Positions 42,300 through 52,116 of a stretch of DNA of 64,000 nt are shown piece by piece. The DNA is from Oxalobacteraceae bacterium (GTDB lineage Bacteria > Pseudomonadota > Gammaproteobacteria > Burkholderiales > Burkholderiaceae_D), in assembly GCA_027485795.1 (NCBI GenBank), contig JAIXQK010000105.1, forward strand, positions 45,062 to 109,061, written 5' to 3'. Both the position numbers and the translations under genes were made by a program. The notes under the pieces were generated by a model that saw only the letters and a program-made list of their open reading frames with translations, was not told the DNA's origin and made no database searches. The first letter of the stretch is position 1, and the number at the start of each line of letters is the position of its first letter.

Positions 42300-42953
42300 T
42301 TATTTCAGCGGGGTGCTTGCTAAATTCAGGGGGTGGGTAAGTTCAATACTCCACCTGTCTTGAAAAGAATTACTAAAGTTCATTTTTAGTAATACCGTCT
42401 TATTGCTCACATTCCCTACCCACAGATCTATAGTTTCGTTTCCGCTGAATGTCTCTCCTTTAGTCGTTGCACCTTTAAATTTTGCCTTTGCGACGATTTT
42501 AAAAGCATCGAATTCACCAATCTGGATTTTTATTTTTTCTTGCTTTGTTACTTTCACTTCTTGTGCTGTATCTGAACTGAAGGTTTCACCTAAAACCTTG
42601 AAACTCTGGCTCCACTCATCCCCAACTTTAATATTCTTATCGAATAATTTCATCGGTGGATCAAATGAACACTTTTCAAAATTTCCCAAACATACTTCAT
42701 CACCCACTGTTCCTGGCCTTGGTGATTTAATAGGAATTACTAGCTCACCTTTCTTGAAGCGGGCCACAAATGAGGTGTCGTTTATTTCATCAATAAAATA
42801 ACTTAGCTCCGACGCTTTGCCCGAGCGGAAATCTTTAAAGGCATAGGTTATCTGGTTGCCCTTCTCAAAAGGAGTGGTATTCGAAAGAATAGACTGACTT
42901 GAGGCAGCAATTGGTAGCGCCAAAGCCAAAATACACATAAAAAACTTTTTCAC
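42300..42953 (-). CDS. Exported protein of unknown function
   Basis: Signal peptide (MKKFFMCILALALPIAASSQS), intact 217-aa ORF, RBS GGAGGA. Confidence 0.6.
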   Translation of the reverse strand: MKKFFMCILALALPIAASSQSILSNTTPFEKGNQITYAFKDFRSGKASELSYFIDEINDTSFVARFKKGELVIPIKSPRPGTVGDEVCLGNFEKCSFDPPMKLFDKNIKVGDEWSQSFKVLGETFSSDTAQEVKVTKQEKIKIQIGEFDAFKIVAKAKFKGATTKGETFSGNETIDLWVGNVSNKTVLLKMNFSNSFQDRWSIELTHPLNLASTPLK

Positions 42954-43468
42954 TTTTTCCTCCGGATCTAATTCCTGAAAGGTAATACGAACCTTTGACA
43001 GTTGTACATGGGTACTATGAAAATTTTCAAAAACAACTAATGAAGCGGGTAATCGCGTTCCTACCCATACCCAGTTCGAAAACTGCTTGGCTTCGGCTAT
43101 TCGGTAGTAGCCAAATCCAATAAAAGCCAGAAGTTGTTGAAAATGTAATATGTCGATGGAAAGTGGCGATCCACGGTGCCTTTATGATGTTTCCTTGCCC
43201 ATCTGAGACGCCAAACTTTAACAGCTATGTGCGTGTTGCATAGCTTCGGAGCGCGTCCGGTATGCCCCCATGAAGCAACTGGCACATTAGGTGTACTTTA
43301 TTAATACTTAGTTACTGCAAGTATTGGTCCTAACTGCCAATACGTCGGGGAAGATATTCACGACGCATTGGAGATTTATCGCTTCATTTAGTCGAGCGAC
43401 CAATACGCCCCGATCGTACCCTTGGATTTCGGTTCACCCAATGGGTAGATAGCCCCTTTTATACCCCA

Positions 43469-45475
43469 TCAGCCCGCTTTGTCTGCCTGTCTTTGCGTCG
43501 CAAAATCTGCATACCAGTGCAGCGAACCCGGATTGCTCATCGCATCTGGATTGGCGATCTTGTCGATCGGCGCGCCGAGTAGCAGTTTTTTGATCGGTAG
43601 CTCCATTTTCTTGCCGGTCAGTGTGCGAGGTATTTCGGGCGCGGCGAACACCTCATTCGGTACATGGCGGGCGGAGAGTCGAGTACGTATCTGGTCGCAC
43701 AGATGCTGCTTCAGCGTCTCATCGAGGGGCTGCCCTTCGCGTAGCACCACGAAGAGCGGCATATAGGACTCGCGACCGAGGTATTCAAGGTCGACGACCA
43801 TGCTGTCGAGGACCTCTGGTAGTTCCTCGACCACCCGATAAATCTCTGCAGTGCCCATTCGGACACCGTAACGATTGATGGTCGCGTCAGAGCGTCCGTA
43901 GATCACGGCGCCACCGCGCGGCGTGATTTTTATCCAGTCGCCATGCCGCCACAGTCCGGGGTAGTGGTCGAAGTAGCTGTCCAGATAGCGCTTGTTACCC
44001 GGGTCATTCCAGAAATACAAGGGCATGGAGGGCATGGGCTTGGTGATGACCAGCTCTCCCACCTCATCGATCACTGGCTCACCTTGTTCGTCAAGTGCAT
44101 GCACAGCCACCCCCAACGAGCGACACTGCATCTCACCCGCATAGACCGGTAGCAGTGGCGATGAGCCGACAAATGGGGCTGCTACATCCGTGCCCCCGCT
44201 GATGGATGCCAGCAGCACATCAGGATGTACCTGCTGGTAGATCCAATGAAACGCCTCATCAGAGAGCGGCGAACCTGTCGAACCGACGCTGCGCAGCGAA
44301 GAAAGATCAGCGATGTTGTGTGGCTCGATACCCGCTTTCATGCAGTTCGCAAAGAAGGCCGCGCCGACACCGAAGAAAGTCAGCCGCATATCTTCCGCAA
44401 ACTTCCATAGTCTCGATAAGTCGGGGTAACCGGGGTTGCCATCGTAGATGCAGATCGTCGCACCCACCAGCAGGCCGCTGATCTGGGCATTCCACATTAC
44501 CCAGCCGGTGGTACTGAACCACAGAAAACGATCATCCTCGCCAAGATCCAGCGAGAGCGCATGCCCCTTCAGGCATTCCACCAACGACCCGCCGTGGCCA
44601 TGAACGATGGGTTTTGGCATACCCGTGGTGCCAGACGAGTAGAGTATCCAGAGCGGATGATCTGCCGGTAGCTGTTCAAAATGAATAGAGTTCGCTCGCG
44701 CTGCGGGGTGGTTGAATAAATCTTGCCAGCGCATCGCACCGGGTAGTGCACTCGCAATATCCAGCGTCGTATCAAGATAGGGGAGGAGTACTGTGTGCTG
44801 CAGCGTGGGTAGTTCATCGCGCATCTGCTGCACGACTTCCAGACGGTTGAATGCCTTGCCGCCATAACGATAGCCATCCACGGCAATCAGCAGCTTGGGA
44901 TCAATTTGCCGAAACCGATCCAGAACGCTCGAGGCGCCCATATCAGGCGAGCACGACGACCAGATCGCACCAATGCTGGCACAGGCATAAAAAGCGATCG
45001 CCGCTTCGGGGGTGTTCGGCAGGTACGCCACCACCCGGTCGCCGGGCCCAACGCCGAGCGCACGTAAGGTATTCGCAACTGCCGTGACCTGATCGCGCAC
45101 TTCACCCCATGACAGCGTGACTCGGCCACGCGTTTCGGACTCGGCCACGATGGCGTCTTTGTTGGCTGTTGCGGGGTCGGTATTGAAACGGAATAGCTGC
45201 TGCGCAAAATTTAGCCGTGCACCTTCGAACCATGTGGCACCAGGCATTGGATGACTGGACACAACTTGCTGGTATGGCACCGAGTACTGAATATCAAAAT
45301 AATCCCAGATCGACGCCCAGAATTCTTCGATATGGTCTACCGACCATTGCCACAAGGCCTGATAGTCCGTGAAGTGCTGATCTCTTGCAGCTAGCCACTG
45401 CAGGTAATGTTTGACATGACTGCGGGCCAAGCGCTCGGCACTCGGACGCCACAGGCATGGGGGTTGTTCTGACAT
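43469..45475 (-). CDS. Acetoacetyl-CoA synthetase (acetoacetate-CoA ligase)
   Basis: Characteristic N-term (FWASIWDYFDIQYSVPYQQVVSSHPMPGATWFEGARLNFAQQLFR), AMP-binding LYSSGTTGMPKPIVHGHGG. Confidence 0.95.
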   Translation of the reverse strand: MSEQPPCLWRPSAERLARSHVKHYLQWLAARDQHFTDYQALWQWSVDHIEEFWASIWDYFDIQYSVPYQQVVSSHPMPGATWFEGARLNFAQQLFRFNTDPATANKDAIVAESETRGRVTLSWGEVRDQVTAVANTLRALGVGPGDRVVAYLPNTPEAAIAFYACASIGAIWSSCSPDMGASSVLDRFRQIDPKLLIAVDGYRYGGKAFNRLEVVQQMRDELPTLQHTVLLPYLDTTLDIASALPGAMRWQDLFNHPAARANSIHFEQLPADHPLWILYSSGTTGMPKPIVHGHGGSLVECLKGHALSLDLGEDDRFLWFSTTGWVMWNAQISGLLVGATICIYDGNPGYPDLSRLWKFAEDMRLTFFGVGAAFFANCMKAGIEPHNIADLSSLRSVGSTGSPLSDEAFHWIYQQVHPDVLLASISGGTDVAAPFVGSSPLLPVYAGEMQCRSLGVAVHALDEQGEPVIDEVGELVITKPMPSMPLYFWNDPGNKRYLDSYFDHYPGLWRHGDWIKITPRGGAVIYGRSDATINRYGVRMGTAEIYRVVEELPEVLDSMVVDLEYLGRESYMPLFVVLREGQPLDETLKQHLCDQIRTRLSARHVPNEVFAAPEIPRTLTGKKMELPIKKLLLGAPIDKIANPDAMSNPGSLHWYADFATQRQADKAG

Positions 45476-45567
45476 GCAAGACTTTCGTTAGAATTTTTTT
45501 TCGTCGGATGATACGGCTACGCCGCCGGGAGATTTGCCCGATTTGTGAGCGATCGAGCTCCCGTAAA

Positions 45568-45771
45568 TTATCGGTTCGTAACGCCCTCGCGGTCTTTCTT
45601 ATACTGATCGTATTCAGGCATTTGCTTCGTGGTCGCTCCCTCAGCACCAACGGGCGACTGCGCTTTCTGGTTGGCGCGTATACCTTCATAGACGCCTCGC
45701 TCAGTCACTACCCCGCACGATCCGAGCAAAAGCAGTGCTGAGATTGCCACTAGTCGCCGGTTGATGATCAA
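45568..45771 (-). CDS. Small putative lipoprotein
   Basis: TTG start reading LIINRRLVAISALLLLGSC... with lipobox-like LGSC, directly downstream of the GST gene. Confidence 0.45.
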   Translation of the reverse strand: MIINRRLVAISALLLLGSCGVVTERGVYEGIRANQKAQSPVGAEGATTKQMPEYDQYKKDREGVTNR

Positions 45772-45781
45772 TCTACTGCCC

Positions 45782-46780
45782 TCAAAGCGCTGCCAGTACA
45801 TCGGGGCCCTTGGGCACGATACCGGTCGGATTGATATGCCGATGAGAAAAGAAATAATGAAAACGGATCTGTTCCATATCAACCGTCTCAGCGATACCGG
45901 GAAGGTGATAGATGCTAGCCATATACCGATGCATGGCTGGGTATTGTGCGATTAGTTTACGGTTGCACTTGAAGTGGGTGTGATACACCGCATCGAAACG
46001 AATTAGTGTCGGGAACAGGCGAATATCTGCTTCAGTGAGCGCATCGCCACAAAGAAATGGCTGACCTTGGAGGATATGCTCAACACGGTCAAGTGCGTCA
46101 AACAGCTCATCAAATGCATGCTCATGCGCTTGCTGGCTTTGCGCGAAGCCGGTTCGGTATACGCCATTATTAATGCTGGGGTAAGTCCAGGCATTCACTG
46201 AATCGATTTGGCTGCGAAGATTTTCTGGATACAGGTCGATTTCCGGATGCTGCGCAATGGTATCAAATTCCGTATTCAACATTCTGATGATCTCAGACGA
46301 CTCGTTATTGACGATCGTGCCAAGTTTCTTGTCGAACAATACCGGTACTGTGATGACGCCTGCATAGTCAGGGGATGCGGCACGGTAAATCTGTTGTAAA
46401 TAACTGTGAGTACCGACTCGATCACCCGTAGCGCCATCGAAATCTGTGTCAAACGACCACCCCTTATCAGTGAGGTGAGGGTGCACAACGTCCACACTAA
46501 TCACGTCCTCCAGCCCCTTGAGTGCGCGCACCATCAGCGTTCGATGTGCCCAAGGGCACGCGAGCGATACATACAGGTGATAGCGATTGGGCTCGGCAGC
46601 GTGCAGATGGCTCGATTCTCTCGATACCGTGCCGCGGAAGCTGGTTGCTGCGCGTACAAATGCGCCTTCGGCTGATATTTCATTTGACCAGGTATTGCCA
46701 GTCGTTTGTATGGATTGCGTCATGGGTTTAGGCCCTGGGTCGGTCATGTTTTGTCTCATTGGAAAGTTTACCTCAGTCAA
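45782..46780 (-). CDS. Glutathione S-transferase family, glutathionyl-hydroquinone reductase-like
   Basis: YVSLACPWAHRTLMVRALKGLEDVISVDVVHP...GWSF; CPWAHR catalytic motif. Confidence 0.9.
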   Translation of the reverse strand: MTEVNFPMRQNMTDPGPKPMTQSIQTTGNTWSNEISAEGAFVRAATSFRGTVSRESSHLHAAEPNRYHLYVSLACPWAHRTLMVRALKGLEDVISVDVVHPHLTDKGWSFDTDFDGATGDRVGTHSYLQQIYRAASPDYAGVITVPVLFDKKLGTIVNNESSEIIRMLNTEFDTIAQHPEIDLYPENLRSQIDSVNAWTYPSINNGVYRTGFAQSQQAHEHAFDELFDALDRVEHILQGQPFLCGDALTEADIRLFPTLIRFDAVYHTHFKCNRKLIAQYPAMHRYMASIYHLPGIAETVDMEQIRFHYFFSHRHINPTGIVPKGPDVLAAL

Positions 46781-47223
46781 CGCAGAGATTTCCTTTATCC
46801 AGATTTGAAAAACAATGATATTGCGGTTGAGGTTAGTGCGCTGCTCCCGGTGCCAGAGATACGCCAGGGAGAGAAGTAGACCGCAACTTGCGCGCGAGCG
46901 AAGGTGTAGTTACGCAAGGCACTAATCGGCTATGGCGAGGTATGACTTACTACAAGGCGGGGCAGCAGGCCGCCCACAGTGCAAACAAGCGTTTCGCTTG
47001 AACAGTTCAACGTGTGCCAAGCGCATCACATGAGGTTGTAGAGGTAGGCGCGCCGGCGGCACGACTGCTGTTTTGATTAGCTATTCCTGACCCTTGGAGC
47101 GCCTGGTTCAAGGGGGGGTAATTGCAATATGAATAATCAAAACCGTTCCGCAAACACTTAATCTAAGCTTAATCTTCAGCGCATACCATCCGGCCATCTT
47201 CTTTAGAACGGTCAACCGGTGCT

Positions 47224-47883
47224 ATGTGCCTTGTCCTCCCAGAGCGTTACGTTTTTCAAAACATTCCGGCCCATGGAAAGCGCTTGCCGCTGGCTGTTGG
47301 TAGCTTTGATATCGAATCAATCGACCGCTCGCACCCTGCGCGGGCGAGTATCCAGCAGTTCATCGCTGATCGGTTCCGAGCGCAATACGATGCTGATATT
47401 CAGCATTTTTCCGATGTGCTGTTAGGTTCCCGGGGGACTAACGGTCGTTGGGTTGCAGCAGTCGGCTTGTCGCACCTTGCGAGCAAGCAGGCCTTCTTGG
47501 AGCAGTATCTAGACCGGTCGGTTGAGGAGGAGATTTCGGTTCGTCAAACTAGACCCGACGATTCATCTCTGGTGTATCGGTCACAGATTGTCGAGTTAGG
47601 CAATCTTGCCGCAACCCAGCCGGGTGCCTCGCGTGCGCTGATACTCAAGTTAGCACCATTCCTTCGCGCACAAAATATTCGCTGGGTCACTTTCACCGGC
47701 CCCCGCTCCCTCTTTAATTCGTTTATCAAGTTCAACTACAAACCGGTGGTCATCACGACCGCAGATCCTGCTCGCTTGCGTGGTAATCGAAATATCTGGG
47801 GTAGCTACTACGAATCTTCACCCAAAGTCATGTTCGGAGATGTAAATGCCGCCTATTCCAACTTTGATTACGCGCCTTATTGA
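47224..47883 (+). CDS. Thermostable hemolysin-like protein (acetyltransferase-like fold suspected)
   Basis: HPARASIQQFIADRFRAQYDADIQHFSDVLLG...WVAAVGLSHL...FLEQYLDRSVEEEIS...IVELGNLAATQPGASRAL; pattern of the thermostable hemolysin family. Confidence 0.75.
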   Translation: MCLVLPERYVFQNIPAHGKRLPLAVGSFDIESIDRSHPARASIQQFIADRFRAQYDADIQHFSDVLLGSRGTNGRWVAAVGLSHLASKQAFLEQYLDRSVEEEISVRQTRPDDSSLVYRSQIVELGNLAATQPGASRALILKLAPFLRAQNIRWVTFTGPRSLFNSFIKFNYKPVVITTADPARLRGNRNIWGSYYESSPKVMFGDVNAAYSNFDYAPY

Positions 47884-49294
47884 CTCACAGGCGCGAATTA
47901 CGGATGTCGCCGGCACTACTTTGGGGAGATCCAAGCTTGATGACGCGGTCCAAAGCCTAGCGAGCTATTTGGGTACACACTTGCCGTCGAGAAGCATTGT
48001 CGCGTTGTACTCAGATAACTCTCCCGACTGGTTGATCACGGACTTGGCCTTGCAGCAGGCGGGCATGGTTTCCGTGCCTATCCCTGGGTTCTACGCGCCA
48101 TCCCAAATCAAGGCACTACTGACCCAGTACGACATTAGTGGATTCATTTGCCCGGCATTGGCACCAGTCATTGACGTCACCTACGCCGCAACGTCCACCC
48201 CCCCACCGGGTGTCCAGTCGTTGGCGTTTTATATCAAGCAAGCCAGCGCACCAATTTCACATCCCTACGGTCAAGGTACCAAGCTGACATTCACCTCGGG
48301 TAGCACGGGTAGTCCGAAGGGAATCCCACTCGCACCCCAACAGCAGTGGGACCTTGCTAGCGAATTGGCAAGCCAACTTTCCTCACTGGGTTTGCAACGA
48401 CACCTAGCCATGCTGCCACTGCCGGTTTTGTTGGAGAACGTCGCGGGTCTGTATACCGGATTGAAATTAGGGGCAGAGATTGCTATTCCGTCGGTGTCGG
48501 TCGTTGGTTTGACAGGTTCATCCGGTTTCAATGCGAAGACGGCGATCGAGGCAATTAACCAATTTCAAGCCGACAGCATTATCTTGTTGCCACAGATGCT
48601 GCGCGATATCGTCTTTGAATTAAAGGCATCGAGCCACAGAATCCGATCATTGAAATTTATCGCGGTTGGTGGCGGCAAGGTCAGTGAGAGTCTGATTACA
48701 GAAGCGCGTTTGCTCGGTCTTCCAGTGTATGAGGGCTATGGGTTGTCCGAGGCATGCTCGGTGGTCTCACTCAATACCCCGCAAGCCGACCGGGTGGGTA
48801 GTGTCGGCAAGCCGCTTCGACTTGGGTCAGTAAAAATATCGAGTGACCAGGAAATACTTGTCAAGCTTGGCGAAGACGACTGGCTTGCCACCGGTGATTT
48901 AGGGTCGATCGATAGCGACGGTTTCTTGTCTATCACCGGCAGAAAAAAGAACGTAATCATCACTAGTTTCGGCCGGAATGTTTCCCCCGAGTGGCCAGAG
49001 TCAATTTTGCAGAGTTTTCGGGAGGTTTCCCACGCGCTGGTGTTCGGGGATGACGAGCCTAAGCTATCGGCGTTAATCATGCCCTCCCAAGCGAATTGTT
49101 CGATCGATGCAATGCAAGCAGTCATTGATGAGGCGAACCGCGTTTTGCCCGATTACGCCCAGATCGGGCGCTGGATGTTTGCTGATAAGCCATTTTCAGT
49201 GCGCGATGGTTCTCTGACTGCGAACGGGCGACTACGGCGCGAGCAAATACGACAGAACTATGAAGAACTAATCCAAATTAACTCTCGAGACTAG
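47846..49294 (+). CDS. AMP-binding (acyl/aryl adenylate-forming) ligase
   Basis: LTFTSGSTGSPKGIPL; YEGYGLSEACSVVSLN; TGDLGSIDSDGFLSITGRKKNVIITSFGRNVSPEWPE. Confidence 0.92.
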   Translation: MPPIPTLITRLIDSQARITDVAGTTLGRSKLDDAVQSLASYLGTHLPSRSIVALYSDNSPDWLITDLALQQAGMVSVPIPGFYAPSQIKALLTQYDISGFICPALAPVIDVTYAATSTPPPGVQSLAFYIKQASAPISHPYGQGTKLTFTSGSTGSPKGIPLAPQQQWDLASELASQLSSLGLQRHLAMLPLPVLLENVAGLYTGLKLGAEIAIPSVSVVGLTGSSGFNAKTAIEAINQFQADSIILLPQMLRDIVFELKASSHRIRSLKFIAVGGGKVSESLITEARLLGLPVYEGYGLSEACSVVSLNTPQADRVGSVGKPLRLGSVKISSDQEILVKLGEDDWLATGDLGSIDSDGFLSITGRKKNVIITSFGRNVSPEWPESILQSFREVSHALVFGDDEPKLSALIMPSQANCSIDAMQAVIDEANRVLPDYAQIGRWMFADKPFSVRDGSLTANGRLRREQIRQNYEELIQINSRD

Positions 49295-49303
49295 GAGCGC
49301 AGG

Positions 49304-49996
49304 ATGGCAGGTTTTTACGAAAGACTCGTCGCAGAAACTGAAACGGAACGATCAAATCTCATCAGCATCCCAATTATTCAGCAAGCACTGCGCGGCGAAG
49401 TCGATAAATCCCAATATATCGATTTTCTGCAGCAAGCTTATCACCACGTCAAGCACACTGTACCGCTGTTAATGGCATGCGGCTCGCGCATGGGCGGCAA
49501 TCATATGTGGCTCCAACCAGCTATCGCGGAGTATATCGAAGAAGAGATTGGGCACGATGAGTGGATATTGAATGATCTGAAGGCTTGTGGTGCAGATGCA
49601 GAAAGTATTAGGCACTCACAACCCAGCTTCGAAACCGAGATGATGGTGTCATATGCCTATCATCAAATAGACCGCGGTAACCCCATCAGTTTCTTCGGCA
49701 TGGTGTTGGTCCTTGAGGGCACCAGCATCGCTTTGGCGACCCATGCTGCTTCCGCAATCCAGCTGTCGCTGGGACTACCAGACCATGCTTTCACCTACTT
49801 GAATTCACATGGCAGTCTTGACCAAGGTCATGTGAAGTTCTTTCAGAATTTGATGAATCAAGTGAATCATGAGGCTGATCAGCAAAGCATTTTGCATAGT
49901 GCGCGCTGCTTTTTCCGGCTGTACGGCGACATTTTCTTGTCATTGCAGCCAGCAGTAGTGGTGAAACACTTAAACCAGGAGTGGCATGTTGAATGA
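49304..49996 (+). CDS. Heme-oxygenase-like/TenA-like iron-containing redox enzyme family protein
   Basis: Helical protein with spaced ligand-type residues: HVKHTVPLL, YIEEEIGHDEWILNDL, EGTSIALATHAA, SHGSLDQGHVKFFQ. Confidence 0.75.
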   Translation: MAGFYERLVAETETERSNLISIPIIQQALRGEVDKSQYIDFLQQAYHHVKHTVPLLMACGSRMGGNHMWLQPAIAEYIEEEIGHDEWILNDLKACGADAESIRHSQPSFETEMMVSYAYHQIDRGNPISFFGMVLVLEGTSIALATHAASAIQLSLGLPDHAFTYLNSHGSLDQGHVKFFQNLMNQVNHEADQQSILHSARCFFRLYGDIFLSLQPAVVVKHLNQEWHVE

Positions 49997-50792
49997 TATG
50001 AAATACAGAGTATTGCTGACGGGCGGATCGCGTGGGATTGGTAAGGCAATCGCCCTGGCTTTGTCGGGTAAAACAGAACGTCTTTACCTCGTGGGAAGAG
50101 AGCAGTCGGCACTTGAGCAAGTCGCCTCAGAGCTGGTAGGTGTTGATGTCGTCATTTTGGCAGGCGATCTTACCGATTCCACCTTTCAAGATCGTATAGT
50201 CAATGCTGTCGCAGAGGGCGGTGGGATTAATCTGTTGATCAATAACGCGGGGATCAGTGACTTTTCGGCATTCGAGCAGCAGCGACCCGAAAGCATTGAG
50301 CGGCTAGTGATAACCAATTTGCTGACCCCGATTCTCCTGACCCAGCGTCTGCTGCCCATGATGCTGCGTGAGTCTCAGGCGCAGATCATCAATATAGGCT
50401 CAGGTTTTTCATACATTGCCTACCCGGGTTTTGCAGCATATTCAGCCTCGAAATTTGGTTTGCGCGGATTTGGTCAAGCCTTGAGCCGAGAGCTGGCAGA
50501 TACAACGATAAAAGTCCGGTTTTTTTCGCCCCGTGCGACGAAGACCGATATCAATCCGGCGGCTGTCAATTGGCTTAATCAACAGCTATCGACCGCGGAG
50601 GATTCGGCGCAAGAGGTGGCGCAACAGTTCATGAATTTTCTGTCGACCGATCGAGCTGAATATCAGGTCGGATTCCCGGAGAAAATTTTCACCAAACTTA
50701 ATCAAATATTGCCCGCATTGGTCAGTCGGGCGCTGTATGCAAAGTTGCCGGTCATTCGTCAGGCAATGGCTTTTTCTTCAATCAATTCATGA
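49986..50792 (+). CDS. Short-chain dehydrogenase/reductase
   Basis: LLTGGSRGIGKAIALAL; NNAGISDF; YSASKFGLRGF. Confidence 0.93.
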   Translation: MLNDMKYRVLLTGGSRGIGKAIALALSGKTERLYLVGREQSALEQVASELVGVDVVILAGDLTDSTFQDRIVNAVAEGGGINLLINNAGISDFSAFEQQRPESIERLVITNLLTPILLTQRLLPMMLRESQAQIINIGSGFSYIAYPGFAAYSASKFGLRGFGQALSRELADTTIKVRFFSPRATKTDINPAAVNWLNQQLSTAEDSAQEVAQQFMNFLSTDRAEYQVGFPEKIFTKLNQILPALVSRALYAKLPVIRQAMAFSSINS

Positions 50793-51457
50793 GGCTCAAC
50801 ATGATGAAGCAGCTTTTGGCAGTTCTTTTTTTCTGTATTTCATCCTCGGTATTTGCAGTGAGTCCGGAGGTGACTCGGTTGCAGCAAGACTGGGCTGAGA
50901 TCAAATACAAGGCACCAAAAAATCAGCATGAGCAAAAATTCGGTGCGCTTTTGAAAGTGGCCGAGGATTTCGCGAGCAAGGCGCAAAATGACCCCGATCT
51001 GCTGATCTGGCACGGGATCGTGGAGGCATCCTTTGCGGGCGCACGCGGTGGTTTGGGCGCGTTGGGTAACGTCAAAAATGCCAAGAAGTTATTTGAGCGG
51101 GCTATCGAGCTCAAGCCCAATGCTTTGGAAGGTTCGGCGTACACCAGCCTCGGGTCGCTGTATTATCAGGTTCCGGGATGGCCGATTGGCTTCGGTGATA
51201 ATAAGCTTGCGCTCGAGTATCTGCAGAAAGGACTTTCTGTAAACCCAGATGGGATTGACCCTAATTACTTCCATGGGGATTTCCTGTTCAAGACGGGTGA
51301 TTTTGCAGGCGCAGAGCGCGCTTTGCGCCGTGCCTTGAATGCACCGCCACGCCAGGGCCGCGAAGCTGCCGATCAGGGGCGCAGGGGTGAGATCGAGCAG
51401 TTGCTCGAGAAAATTGCACAGAAAAAGAAAGCAGCGGGTACTAAGGGGTCTGATTGA
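50789..51457 (+). CDS. Exported TPR-containing protein
   Basis: Signal peptide (MMKQLLAVLFFCISSSVFA), repeat helices (AKKLFERAIELKPNALEGSAYTSLGSLYY). Confidence 0.65.
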   Translation: MRLNMMKQLLAVLFFCISSSVFAVSPEVTRLQQDWAEIKYKAPKNQHEQKFGALLKVAEDFASKAQNDPDLLIWHGIVEASFAGARGGLGALGNVKNAKKLFERAIELKPNALEGSAYTSLGSLYYQVPGWPIGFGDNKLALEYLQKGLSVNPDGIDPNYFHGDFLFKTGDFAGAERALRRALNAPPRQGREAADQGRRGEIEQLLEKIAQKKKAAGTKGSD

Positions 51458-52116
51458 AAATTCTGGTTGTTGAAGATGATGATCTGATTGCAACGGGTCT
51501 GCATTTAGCACTGAGTAGATTAGGCCATGCCGTTGATCGCAGTGGCAACGGCATGGATGCACAGCAGCTGCTATCCGACCAAACGTATCATCTGGCGATT
51601 CTTGATCTTGGTTTACCCGGGAAGGAAGGGCTAGACGTTTTGCGCGATGTACGCAAAGTCAACTCTGCGATCAGCGTCCTGATTCTGTCTGCGCGAGACG
51701 ACATCAAGAGCCGCGTAAAAGGCTTGGATCTCGGCGCGGATGATTATCTGATCAAGCCCTTTGAGTTAGATGAGCTGCTTGCCCGCGTTAGGGTAATAGA
51801 GCGGAGACATAAAACCGGCGAGTCTGCTGTTTTGGAAGTCGGCAGACTTGCGTTGGACTTGGATTCAGTCGTCGCCAGATGGGACGGTAAACCTGTCGAT
51901 TTACCAAAAAGCGAGTGGACTTTGCTGCGTATGCTCGCAGAGCATCCGACCCGTGTATATACCCGTTCTCAGATTCAAGATGTGCTGTATGGTTGGTCTG
52001 AGGCGGGCGAGAGTAATGCGGTCGATGTCCATGTGCATCATCTGCGAAAGAAAATCTCTCCGGATTTGATCAAGACTGTGAGAGGGATAGGCTACCGCTT
52101 GGGCGATCTCAACTAA
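51454..52116 (+). CDS. OmpR/QseB-type response regulator
   Basis: KILVVEDDDLIATGL, LDLGLPGKEGLDVL, winged-helix C-term (SNAVDVHVHHLRKKI, VRGIGYRL). Confidence 0.95.
   Translation: MKILVVEDDDLIATGLHLALSRLGHAVDRSGNGMDAQQLLSDQTYHLAILDLGLPGKEGLDVLRDVRKVNSAISVLILSARDDIKSRVKGLDLGADDYLIKPFELDELLARVRVIERRHKTGESAVLEVGRLALDLDSVVARWDGKPVDLPKSEWTLLRMLAEHPTRVYTRSQIQDVLYGWSEAGESNAVDVHVHHLRKKISPDLIKTVRGIGYRLGDLN

Noticed and set aside
43097-43285. 62-aa minus-strand ORF
   Set aside because: Short, no recognisable family or convincing RBS.
47224-47883. Calling this gene a true haemolytic toxin
   Set aside because: No signal peptide or pore-forming features; genomic context with a ligase, diiron-type protein and SDR argues for an enzyme.
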